Source: Malurus cyaneus samueli (lineage: Eukaryota; Chordata; Aves; Passeriformes; Maluridae). From it: a stretch of 64,000 bases of DNA. The notes beneath the pieces are model-generated. The model had not been told where the DNA came from. It saw only the letters and a list, made by a program, of their open reading frames with translations, and did not search any database. Position 1 is the stretch's first letter. Each line of letters begins with the position of its first letter. The position numbers were made by a program, and so were the translations under genes. This document shows positions 37,081-48,300 of the stretch, one piece after another. Where the stretch lies: assembly GCA_009741485.1 (NCBI GenBank), contig CM019236.1, positions 58,420,193-58,484,192 of the forward strand. The letters are read 5' to 3'.

Positions 37081-37418
37081 TTCCACAGTGCTGGCTCTTG
37101 TAAACCAGTTAGCAGCACTGAAGTATCCCGGAACAGTGATGGAAGCCCCAGCACACTGGCACATTAAAAACCAGGCTGCGCTAGAAGATGTGTTTGTAAG
37201 AACAATTCACCAACAGGAGGTGAGCTGATTAAGCTAATGGAGATTTTGTCTTCCTCTCTCACTTCCATCTTTAAGTTCTGTGAATTCAAGATAAATGTCA
37301 TCTGCATTGAGAAGGTTTCATCCTCAAACATTGCATTTTCCCTGACTATTAATCCATATTGAGTTATAATAGAGTGTAACCACTAAGTGAATCCACTTTT
37401 GTCTTACAGGTCTTCTAG
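37081..37418 (+). other. Candidate terminal coding exons (unassigned, weak)
   Basis: After an acceptor-like 'cccttaatctttttag' ending at 37080, the plus strand is open from 37082 to 37219. It reads in part 'APAHWHIKNQAALEDVF' and ends at a good donor, GAG followed by GTGAGC. A second acceptor, 'cttttgtcttacag' at 37396-37409, would continue in phase with Val-Phe and a stop (37410-37418), leaving a 190-bp intron. The stretch is less AT-rich than its surroundings. The predicted peptide matches no family I recognise, no upstream exon was found, and a chance match of splice-like signals in AT-rich DNA is quite possible. Confidence 0.25.
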
Positions 37419-38245
37419 GACAAAGACAGAACCCACTCATTAAAAAGTAATGGGAGGCTGTTGACATATTTCTGGATACTTTATACATGAGACTATAACC
37501 AGAAATTTTACCAAGATATTTATTTATTTCTTATTAAAGGTAAATGGAGGCACAAATGTCTGGAGATAGGAATATTTCCTCTCTTGACTTTCAAAAACAT
37601 CTCAGAGTACCGAATGTTTGAAGGCCTTTCCATACTGAGAAGTGTGGAAGATAAGGTATCCTGTCTCCAATCCTCTAGTTATACATACATCCATGTCACA
37701 CACACATATATATATATGCACATATATATATAAGGGTCTTCAGGAAAAAAAAAATTAAAAAACAGCTGGATATTTTAGGGGACTGACTTGACAATTCTGA
37801 GCAAACAAATAATTATACATTTTAAAAAACACAGAGGGCAGTATGTTAACATTAAATTGTCAGACCAACAAAATTATCTACCTAAATCTCAGCTTGTTGA
37901 GGTCTCTTTATAAACACCCTCAGATGAATATGCAATTAATGCAAACACCCATCTTAATGCAGGATAAACTGTCAAGTGGAGGTGCAACATACTGTAAAGG
38001 AAGACAATGCAAAAAAGGCAAATCTTACATGTGTAAATTAGGATCAGAGGAATCTTAATTATCATAAAACCACTTTTTATTATTTATTTGCATTTTAAGA
38101 AACAGCACTTATTAGGTAGAACTTGAAAGCAAGCACAATATTTAGCCAGCATTTGGAATTAAATTAAGAACCCAGAGCAAATTTCTGAGATCAGTGAATT
38201 CCAGAACGAAAGTAGGTGATGAACAGCCAGATGAAGACAAACGCC
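37419..38245. other. AT-rich unique sequence with a CA/TA microsatellite
   Basis: No gene recognised. It contains the microsatellite at 37696-37733. Confidence 0.5.
37696..37733. repeat. (CA)n-(TA)n compound microsatellite
   Basis: A short CA run passes into TA, is broken by GCACA, and continues as TA. This is a typical compound dinucleotide repeat. Confidence 0.85.
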
Positions 38246-38394
38246 CTGATACTAGAGGAAGATTGTATGATGTGGTCTGCTCTTCAGGTCAGAATAAAAT
38301 AGTACTGTCAGATATTTACAGGAAGGGCATTTCTTAGACATGATGGGTCCAACAATACCATCCGTTCCTACACTTCCAATAACTGTCCAAGATG
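38246..38394 (+). repeat. 149-bp direct duplication, copy 2
   Basis: Second copy of 35566-35714 in the same orientation, 2,680 bp downstream. Both edges are abrupt and no insertions or deletions separate the copies. Confidence 0.92.
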
Positions 38395-40196
38395 AGGAAT
38401 AGAGCTTATAAGATCAGGAAGATTTTTGTGTTTTCTGTACTGTAGTAGAATTAATGTTAGCATCTGGTTACTTTTATTTGTAGACTGACAGACAAAAGAT
38501 AAACAGCAATTGAACTATGACAAGGTTTCTTGCATGACACACAGAAGACAACAGAATTGCAAAATAAGAATCCGAAGTCTGTTCTGACTCAGTCATACTA
38601 GAGTTGATATCCTTTCACCAGAGAACAAGACTCTCTCTGCACTTACCTACAACATTATCTTGTTTATCACAGAATAATTAGATTGGAATATACCTGCTGA
38701 TATACTCTTGATATAGCCTAACCTTTTCCAAGGTGCCAAAAAATTCACTGAAAGAGAAAACGTTACAGAAAAAATAATCACCACAGAATAATAACTATAA
38801 TAAGAATAACAGTAATAATCATCATAATCTTCATGATAATAAACTATAATTACTCTTCTTATTTATTATATTATGTTCACTGAAAAGTCTACACCAAATG
38901 ATAATATGTATTTGATTTCTCTTGACTTTTTTGAATAAAATCTCTGTTTTACTCAGCAGAAATGCGGTTTTGATTATGTTTTAACATATATAATGTCAAG
39001 ACATTTTTATTTAATTTTTTTATATTATGGAGCTACAATATAATGTATCATTTTTGATCAGAGAGTAAATGCTTTGTTTTTACATTTTTTTATCAGTAGA
39101 TATGTGGATGAAATTTAATCTGAGATGCCAACAAAATTCATTGGCTTTGACTCTTTACGGTCTCCCTCCCTCATGAAATATGATCTTGGAAAGATTTTAG
39201 CTTCCTCCCAAACTACATTTTAAAAGTTAACTGCAGGTTGTCTGATGCAGACATTTAATCTAAGGCATTAAAATACAATAAATGTTTAAGCCAAAACTTT
39301 TATTCAGAATTTTTCTTCCACATTACCTTTGCTGAGACTAAACTGCTCCATCTGTGGGCTTTTTAAAATCCTATTTACCAAATAGTTTTTATCATTATTT
39401 TGTAATTTAAGGCAGATAGACATATTCACCAATGATATCTTCTTAAAGATATTTTTGAAATTAGAATAATGAGCTGCTTCTTAAGCAAAGTGAGTTTGCA
39501 TCTCATTGAACTCAGTGCTTGAAAAGGCAGGTACAAACCTTCTGAAGCCTGTAAGACACTGGTAGGACACTCATGCAATGCAGCACAAATTATCACCAGC
39601 AGAAGATCAAATCCTGATAAGCTGCAGTATTACAAGAGCAAAGTTCTGCCAAAGAGATGTCACAAAGCATCAAAGAAGAAATAGTTGCAGGATGTTTTAT
39701 TTCTTAAAGAATTACACTTAAGTAAAAAAATGATCCATGAAGACAAACTTCTAGGAAAGATCGAGGTACTGGGAACTGGCATTACGCTCATTGTAACTCT
39801 CATGAGCCACTAATAGGGCACTTTGGAGTGTAACAGTAGTCATACAGAAGTTGTATATGTCTTAATATATACCAATATATATTATCAACGAGTCTTGAAT
39901 TTTGCCTTAGAATCAGAGAGCAAACAATGAATAGCAGTTTATTCTTTCAGGTGGGAGGGAAAGAAAGTATACAGAAAATGTGAGGAAGAAAGGCAAGATA
40001 GAGTGCCACTCCAGGAGATAAAACAGGATGATGCAAAAAAAAATGCCTGTAATAACCTACATGAAAGTTATGTACAACATGAAAGTTGTGCTTTTTTTCT
40101 GCTTTTCTCCTCTCTTAATGTTTTATTGAATTGTCAAATCGCTTCTTTGTAAGAAGGTGTCACATCTTTCTGATAAATTTTAACAATAGATAAGAT
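38395..40196. other. AT-rich unique sequence, one possible old CR1 scrap
   Basis: No gene recognised. At about 38668-38735 'cacagaataattagattgga' followed by 'tagcctaacctttt' resembles a strongly decayed reversed CR1 3' end, too degraded to call with confidence. The rest shows only AT-rich sequence, including a short ATA/ATC-rich patch at 38780-38850. Confidence 0.45.
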
Positions 40197-40424
40197 ATGA
40201 ATAGTATTTTAAAACTGCGCAACGTCATGGTAGCCAACAGCGGACAAGATGCTACAGCTCCAGCGCACGTGGTCCCAGCAGTAAAGCAGATTTTTGACGA
40301 CTTGCTACAACTTCAGAAGCTGATGGATCTTATGATAGACCTGGGGAGAACAAGGGGAGCTTATTTTTTCCAAGCAGGCAATTTTTCTTCACAGGCAATT
40401 AAAGACAAGGGTTTTATCATGTAA
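40197..40424 (+). other. Coding-like island, unassigned
   Basis: This is an open plus-strand frame of 75 codons. Its first two thirds (about 40215-40345) are markedly less AT-rich than the neighbourhood and hold several CpG dinucleotides. The peptide contains an amphipathic helical stretch reading 'VKQIFDDLLQLQKLMDLMID'. No splice site fits the frame convincingly and I recognise no family. On the opposite strand a pyrimidine-rich acceptor-like motif exists at about 40346-40360, but all three frames there close within a few codons. It may be an exon, a retrocopy scrap, a conserved non-coding element or chance. Confidence 0.25.
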
Positions 40425-40986
40425 CAGAAAAAATTTCCCATTCTGTTTTGTGGTATTATCAACAGAATTAAAAACAAATATCCCAGTGTGTGAGTCATTC
40501 AATGTTCTAGTGCAGTGACTTCTTGAAAGACCAGGACTATCTCCCAAACAAATAATAGAATGACTGTCATGCAAATACAAACTTAACAAAATATTTCCAT
40601 TTAAACTTCGAGCTTTAGTTGAGAATATATTAGCAATAGTGAGTAGACAAGTGCTTAAATGTATATTTTGAAGGTGTTGTCAACTATCATAAGACTTTGG
40701 CAATTGTGTTATAGATATTTGGGCTCTGACTGCCATTTGCAAATTTCTGAGAAGAAAATAGTAAACAATATTGTGTTTTACAGAAGAAGTTATTTGGACT
40801 TCACTCCTCAGAGTACACGCAACAGAGCTTTATTATATTTTTATCGTTTTGGTTTATAATTTGGACAGCAAGAAGTGCATAAATTGATAGAAAAGTTTTT
40901 GAGCAGAAACTTCTGAGGCTTGACTTGTTCCATAAAATATTTTGAAGTAGCTCTTTGTAAATGGGGCCACTTTTAGGTCTGAACTA

Positions 40987-41093
40987 GTGAAAGAATAATG
41001 ATGTTGCCAACATGAAGATGATGTAAATGACCTACTACTAATAAAATAAAACCCAAGTAAACTCACTTAACTCCATGCGGTTAGCTAATCTGG
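40987..41093 (+). repeat. 107-bp direct duplication, copy 1
   Basis: It matches 42003-42109 over 107 bases without gaps and with about eight substitutions. Both copies contain overlapping AATAAA-type signals ('aataaaataaaaccc'). Copy 1 is followed within a few bases by an 11-bp tandem array. Confidence 0.9.
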
Positions 41094-41100
41094 TAGTAGG

Positions 41101-41149
41101 AAGTAGTAATTTAGTAGTAATTTAGTAGTAATTTAGTAGTAATTTAGTA
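41101..41149. repeat. 11-bp tandem repeat (AGTAGTAATTT)x4
   Basis: Four perfect consecutive copies of an 11-base unit plus a partial one, starting just after the end of the 107-bp duplication copy 1. Confidence 0.9.
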
Positions 41150-41689
41150 TTGATAAGCTTTTTATCATACAATCTTACTCAGGAAACTTCAAATCATGAC
41201 TGCAGCTTGAAGCACACCTATGAGAACCTTAGTGTGCTTGTTTTTCAATTCGTTTGGCAATGAATCCAGAAGAGATAAATTGAACTGGTTGCTTTGATTT
41301 GCAGAAGCTGAACTTAGAATGTTGTTTGAAATATTTCTGTCTCTTGATTTACTCTATGGATTTTACCAAGCTGTCTATAAACAGGACTTAGATTTGGTAT
41401 AGCTAAACTAATAGAAGGGCAGGAAAATTCAGATCTCTTGTTAACAAAAATTCTTTAAAATCCTGAATGTAAGTTAACGAGGATGGAAAAAGTGTGCAGT
41501 GGTTCAGCTGAGACTTAAAGTAAGCCACTCTGCTTTCTTCTACCCTGATCTGGTGAGAGAGAGGCAGAAGCAGAGACAGGTTGAGATAACAATTACTGAA
41601 AACAGCAAAGGAACGAGAAATCCACAGTAACAGCATCAATATTAGGAACAAAAATAAACAAAAGAGAATGTGCTCTACACACGAAAGGT
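41150..41689. other. Unique sequence between duplication copies
   Basis: About 540 bp. I see no gene or mobile element. It lies between the two 107-bp copies. Confidence 0.45.
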
Positions 41690-42109
41690 GTTGGTCACCT
41701 CAACTCAGTTCTACACGGCTGCTGAGGCAACAGCCTGATGGTGGGAGCTTTCCTCAGCCGATGTTTCCCGTCCCTGAGCCTGAGCCAACAAAAACAAGGC
41801 GGAATTATCTGTGCTGTGTAAGGCACTTTTCAGATGGCTGGGCTCAGCTGTGGTCAGCAGCACTCAGCTCAGGCTCGGCTCCTCTCGCTGGACGTGGGCT
41901 CAGCTGGGCTGGGCTTGCCTGCACCGCGCCGTGCCCACGGCTGCTCCGGTGCTGCGCTCATGTGCGCTCCGCTGGGCTCAGCTGCCTTTGCCACTTGCAG
42001 TTGTGGAAGAATGATGATGTTGCCAACATGAAGGTGATGTAAATGACCTACTGTTAATAAAATAAAACCCAAATAAACTCACTTAACTCCATGCAGTCAG
42101 CTAATCTGG
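41690..42109 (+). mobile_element. GC-rich LTR-like island, tentative
   Basis: About 300 bases of high-GC, CpG-containing sequence with repeated GCTGGGCT and CTCAGCTG motifs end in the 107-bp duplicated segment (42003-42109), which carries an AATAAA polyadenylation-type signal. A GC-rich promoter-like part followed by a polyadenylation signal resembles the U3-R order of an LTR. The copy at 40987 would then be a truncated second member. No TG...CA termini, primer site or internal genes could be identified, so a simple GC-rich unique island is the alternative. Confidence 0.3.
42003..42109 (+). repeat. 107-bp direct duplication, copy 2
   Basis: Second copy of 40987-41093 in the same orientation, 1,016 bp downstream. 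The sequence upstream of the copies is unrelated: AT-rich before copy 1 and GC-rich before copy 2. Confidence 0.9.
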
Positions 42110-44250
42110 GTACTAAATAAGCAAGTTTGAGCAACAGGTGTTTTCCTCACGTAGCAAGGAAGAGACGGGCAGTGGAGCAGAGGGACAGAATCTACGGTGA
42201 TGGTCCTGGTGACTTCCCCAAGAGAGAAACAGAACTAAACGGTGCTGCTGCCAGGGTGTATTCACTTTTTGATTCCCTCTGAAGCCAGGTCCCACAGCGA
42301 TGGAATGCTTGGCACAGGCTATCAGCCTATCCACACCCACACAGATCTGGGCTCCTCCCTCCTTGCACCTGCAAGCAAAACTGACACTCGGTGTGATTTA
42401 AATATGGTGTGGCAGACTTCAAGAATTACAGACATTTTGTGGGTGACAAATGTTACCTAAAGGAAAGGTAGATAAAGTTATTTTATTCTATGATTCTGGC
42501 TACTTCTAGTCTGAACATTTGAAAAGGATTAATTTTCAAAACAATCGCTGTAGACATGTCTTTGTTTCAATTACTTTTAATAATAGACTTGTATTATTTA
42601 TGTGGAATAATATTCAGAATGCACTCCTCAGACCTGATTTTCAGCTCAACTGTAATTGCAATAAGCTGAAGAATGTAGAAAATTATTATTACTTAGCTGT
42701 GATCATGTCTAGAACTGGTTTCTAAGCACTAAAATGTACACATAACATAAATTATAAAATTAAATGTGAATATGGAGTTTTTGTACTATTAAGTTCTGAA
42801 TTTCATAGGTTTATCAGTGTAATGCTTATATTTTATCTACATAGGTTTCTCAGAGAGAAGTCAGCTCCAAACAAAATGCCAACAAAAGGATGAAACAGTG
42901 TCTAATGCTCACAGCTAACATTCCTATGTAATTATAATGCAATCCCCCCATGCTTTGTTTTTATTTTATTTTTTCACCATCATGTCAGAGGTTACAAAAA
43001 GGTCGTTAACCTTTTTTTGTAGAGTTTAGGCCACTTCATTGCTCTTCTACTCTGAGAATCTTGAAACAAATGATCTTTTGTACTTGCATCCTAGCATTTG
43101 TTATGGTCAGTTATTAAGGACTGTTCATTATGAGGGAAAAAGGAAAAAAGCCAAGCCAGACATTTCAATCTGGGGTCAACAAAAGTTAATGAACTGGGCA
43201 GTTTACAGAAAGCTGTATCAATTTCTACCATGTTGTCTAGCATGAGGCCTCCAAATTGGAAAAGTTAATACAATCTAAGGACACATAGGATAGCTTTGCA
43301 GTGCATGAGTCCAAATTTTAACATACAGATTTAGCTTATTTCACACTAACGTTTCTGATATATTAATGTCTTGCAGCTAAACATCAATTTATTGTTTAAA
43401 AAATCTGCATATCCAAAACCAAACTCATTTTAGGTAATATTTCAGATGTAACTTGAATTTGTAATTTTAGGAGTTTTTTACTACCATTCATAGAAAGTGT
43501 TAAATTTAGGCTGGTCCGATTGTTACGTATTTACCGCAACGGTGTCTCCTCTTGGTCGACATCAGGATAGCTATGCAAGAAATAGGACTGACATATGACA
43601 TATCTACTGATCAAAGTATTTACAGGACACAGGTCTCATTAGGGAATGAGTGGTGTGAGGAGATTTCTATGTTAATGTGCAGGATTTATTATTTTTAAAA
43701 AGCTCCATTAAATACTTTTAAAAACCTGTTATACTTTTTTTCTGTACTCCGTGACACAAACTGATCTAAATCTGATGCGAGCACATTCTTTTAATATTGT
43801 TCAATGGCTTTTCCCCGATGAATGAGCATCCTGCATAGTCCAGTTCTGTAGTGTTCCTATATTGGCTCACCACCTTAAAGCTTCCCAAGGCAATTACATG
43901 TCTATACATCACAACTCATATTCCCAAGAAGTTTGACATCTCATCTTGTTAGCAAATGACGTGCAGTGAGCGTGTTTTCTGAGGAAGATAAAAAGTTATT
44001 CATCTTAGTGATGCACATTTATTACACCATTTTGGCAAATCAGATATGTGCTGTTGTTAAAAGAGCTATTTTCCATTTCATATCTTGTGATTCTGCAGAG
44101 GAATGTATAAAGGAATGGGAGTGAATTGCAGTAAGGGGAACTATGTAATCCACAACCATCACCTTTTAGGAATCTATTTTCTGACCTTTTCAGTAATAAT
44201 TTTTGTGTACAAAAAGCAGTCTGAGATACAAATATGAGTCAAAATCTAAG
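42110..44250. other. Mostly unique sequence
   Basis: No gene called. A moderately GC-rich stretch continues to about 42450. A hairpin lies at 42993-43021, and a CpG-containing patch with acceptor-like flank at 43508-43570 is discussed as a finding. The rest is AT-rich. Confidence 0.5.
42993..43021. repeat. Imperfect hairpin with poly-A/poly-T arms
   Basis: 'tacaaaaaggt' and 'acctttttttgta' pair around a 5-base loop, with two unpaired T in the right arm. It is a possible short MITE terminus or a chance hairpin. Confidence 0.6.
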
Positions 44251-45345
44251 AATTATGGAATCAAGAATGATTTGGGATGGAAGGGACCTCAGAAGTAATT
44301 TAGTTACAACCCCCCTGCCACAGGCAGCGACACATTCCACTAGACCAGGCTGCTTAAAGCCCCATCCAACATGGCCCTGAACACTAACAGGGGTGGGACA
44401 ATGATACCTCTAAGCTACCTGTGCCAGTGCCTCATCCACCTCACAGTAAACAATTTTTGCATAATATCTAATCTAAACCTGTTCTCTTTCAGTTTGAAGA
44501 CATTGCCCTGTCACTGCAGGTCCTTGTAATAAATCCCTCCCTGAATCTTTCATGACCAACTTCTTTTAGGTACCGTAAAGTCTCCCCAGAGCCTTCCCTT
44601 GTCCAGGCTCACTCAGCCCAAACTCCCTCAGCCTCTTTGAATGAGAGATGCTCCAGCTCTCCTATGGCTCTCATGGCCTCCTCTGGACTCAGTCCAGTGG
44701 GCTTTCTCATGCTGAGGACCCCAGAGCTGGATGTAGCTCTCCAGGGAGGGTCTCAGGAGACTTGAGCAGCCAGGGACAATCCCCTCCCTCAGCTTGCTGA
44801 CCACATTTCTTTTGAAGCTTTCTGGGCTGCAAATACACATTTCCAGGAGATGGTGGGCCCTTCTTGTCCGCCAGCATCCCCAGTCTTGCTCCCCAGGGCT
44901 GTCTTCAGTCCGTTCTCTGCCCACCATGTATTTTTGTTTGACATCTCCCTGACCCAGGTGCAGAAACTTGCAGGTGATCTTGTTGAAGTCCATGATGTTT
45001 ACACAGACCAACCTCTCAAGCCTGTCAAGGTCTCTCTGGATGGCATCCCTTTCCTCCAGCGTGACCACTGCCCCACTCTGCTTGGTGTCACCATCAAACT
45101 TGTTGAGGATACACTCAGTCCCACGGTCTATGTTGTTGAAAAAGATGTTAAACAGCATCAGACTCAATACTGACCCCTGAGGGATGCTGCTTTTCACTGA
45201 TCTACACCCAGGCATCAAGCCATTGACCACACTCCTTTGAGGGTCAGCATGCAGCCCATTCTTTACCCACTGAGTGGTCCATCTGTCAAATCAATGTCTC
45301 TCCAGTCTAGACACAAGCATTTTGTGTGTCAAATACCTTGACTTG
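44251..45345 (-). mobile_element. CR1 LINE, 3' third with dead reverse transcriptase
   Basis: This is the largest CR1 piece in the window. Its left edge has the reversed 3' end ('ggaatcaagaatgatttggg', then 'atggaagggacctcagaagt'). The minus strand has a 200-codon open frame (44628-45230) containing reverse-transcriptase landmarks: 'SSIPQGSVL' and 'LFNIFFNNID', then the catalytic region. The usual Ala-Asp-Asp of the YADD/FADD box is altered to 'FDGD'. Downstream come 'TKQSGAVVT' and 'DAIQRDLDRLERLV'. The catalytic change and the 5' truncation make it inactive. The plus-strand frames across it are antisense shadows. Confidence 0.93.
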
Positions 45346-48300
45346 GAACTCTTTTTCTGAATCTGCCAAAAGCTGGTCTTGTGTTATTGCTGTATTACAC
45401 AAACGGATTTTTCTAATTTCAATGTCATTATTGTAATCAGTTAACGTGAAACCTCTGCTGATAAATTGAAATAATTTGGACTTGAGCCAGGTAGGGGTTT
45501 GATTGATTCGCTTTGGTTTGTGCGGGAGTGGTGGTGGTGGTTTTTTGGTTTTGGGGTTTTTTTTTTTAATGTCAGAAGAACATCTGTTCACACAATTTTA
45601 GCTGTGCAGCATCCTATCCATTCCCCAGCAATGACATGAATTTCTGATGGGGACATAAATTTATCCTGGTGATATAAAGTAGTCTTTTGGAAGAACATAG
45701 GCAGCTATAAATGGTCAAGATTCAAATGCACATCAAATCCACCAGATTGCTCAGTTACAAGCATACCCTCTTGTCAGTTGTGAACAAAACCTGTGCTTCC
45801 AACATTCTGATCCCTAGTATATTGTGGTTTACAAAAATCATTGCTGTTTTATGGAACAAATAGATTTTCAGAAAGAAGTTACAAGAGGAAGAACTTATGA
45901 TATCATCTGCCAGAGGTTTGTTTAGACTGGTGAGGACAGCTGTGAAAATGGAAATAGGAGGGAAGAAGCTGGCATGGAAAAAAATGTTGAGAATGTAAGA
46001 GGAAATTAAGACAGAAGCAATGATTTTAGAATGAGCAGACACTGGTTCTACTGATGAGACCAGTCAGAAGAATTAGAAAAGAAATAAACTTGATATAAAA
46101 GAGAGAAGGATTTAAACAATACAGTCTGTTACAGACCACCTATTAGAAGGCAGTAGCAATTAATTTTTAAAAATCAGCAATTAATTTTTATTCATTTTTG
46201 TCTTCAGAGTGAAGAAAAAGCTGTAGATGAACTCTGTTTCATTTTTGTAGTTCACAATCCGAATACAATACTTTCTGATAACAGCAAGCTACCTGCTCCA
46301 TACCAACAAGTGGTTTTTATCCATTCATGGTTAGGTAAATAAAACCTGGGAGAAGAAACAAAGAGACTTCCCTTCTATCCTGGGGAAGAAGAATGTTGAA
46401 CTAAATTTGACTCAATGTACTTATTTTTTAGTGGCTTCCAAGTAGAAAATTGAGGAGAATTATTTAAATTACATTTGCTTTACTTGAGAAAAATAAACTT
46501 GCATCAGCAGGGCTGTTCATACATAGAGCAGAATTACTTCATTTGAGTAAAGGACTCTCATCTAAGAAATACCGGTGTGGAAACAACGGCTAAATAGGAG
46601 ATGAAAGAGTCATGACATAAAAGATCTGAAAGATGATTCTGGCAGTCAGCTCTCTCTGCTGTATGCAGTACACATGAAGAGCAGTCCTTACTTGTGGACA
46701 GTGGCTGTGTTGGACAGAGTTTGCCACGACTGCTGTGACACCCATCTTGTGGTAACAGCTACTCCAAATCCTGACCCTGCACTGGAGCAGGCACTGCCCT
46801 TCACAGTATTGTTTCTAATTTGGTAGGCTCATGAAGACAGGGAGGACACATTTTTTTTAAAGTAGTCAGCTACCCAGATTCTGCCTAACTAGTTCTTAAG
46901 ACCTTCTAAAGGTGATCTTCTCTGCAAACAAATACTAACTGCCCTGTTGTTCAAGGGAATGATAGGTGAAATGATGTTATCAGACATCAAAACAAGGATG
47001 GTTTTGCTCCCTTTTTATTGACTACAATGAGCATGCACTACAGTCTGACAAGGTAGAAGAGCAGGAAACTGGAAGAGAGGGAATATAAGTAGGACCACTG
47101 TGAGTAAAAGTTTCATGTTCACATAATCTCCATGAACTGGATGATAATTTGCAGCTGAATCTTTCTATTACAGTCCAATTTAAGACTATACTTGCTCTAG
47201 GTATGTGAAACAGATTTGTTCCCTTAGTTTCTGTCACCTTGTGAAATGTGACTGCACTAGGGGATTTACTGTGAGTTTGGGCACCAGTTATACTTTTCCC
47301 CTTTCTTTTTTTTTGTTAATTACATAAAGTCAGGCAATGAGATCTGAAAATTATCCTTTCTGGCATTTGACTGTGACACTCTTTTTTTTTTTTTTGTCAG
47401 TTCATGTTTGCTGTAGCTGTGATAAACTGAGTGCTACTTCTGTTTTACTGCTGGTTTCCATTCCCTTTGATTCTGTGAAATTTTTCAGCATATTGGTGGA
47501 TTTTAGATTTTTCAAGAATTGTTATACCCAGAATCAACCCCATAACTACTTGAGAAATTGTTCTGCTTTTCCGTGAATCTAATCCTTTGGATTTGCATTG
47601 ATAAAAATATTTTTGTTCTGTACATGGATGTTTCTTGGAAAGTAGATAGCGGATTATAATCTTTAGCCCATATAAAATTGTATTTTGAAAATATAACAAA
47701 CAAACAAGCAAACAAACAAAATCACAGGTCACAAATTTTGTACACAGATTAGAATTCAACACTTCTGTTACTGTAAGGCTGTCAAAACTCTGGCTTTGAT
47801 TTTGAACTATGCTTGAATCTGAAGTTACAGATCAGTTTCACTGAACTTTTTGACATCTGTCTTCCTCTTGATTGTAGTGTAAGGCTAAACAAAATCTTAT
47901 TTTAATACACATTAGGGAATCTTTCATCTAAGGCAGCAAAAGGGGGTATGTAAGGAAATTCAAATAATTTGATCTTTTTCATGTATTGTATGTTATCACT
48001 TTACATTTCAGAGTGATGCAAGGCTTTTACGAAGGCTTGTGTTTATGAAAGTAACGTATTTACAGGATTTAGACACATATGAAAAAATTATTTTTCACCA
48101 TGTGTTCAAATAACCCATCAGTGGCAGTCACACACTGGTATTAAAAGTCAAATAAACATCTGTAAGTGAGAAAATAGAGTGCTAGTAGTTTCATGTTCCA
48201 AGACTACTAATATCTACAATGGCTGAAATACTCTTAATATATTTAAGTAGTATATTGCAATTTATCAAGTTGCCCAGCCCTATTGCTTATCATTTTGAGC

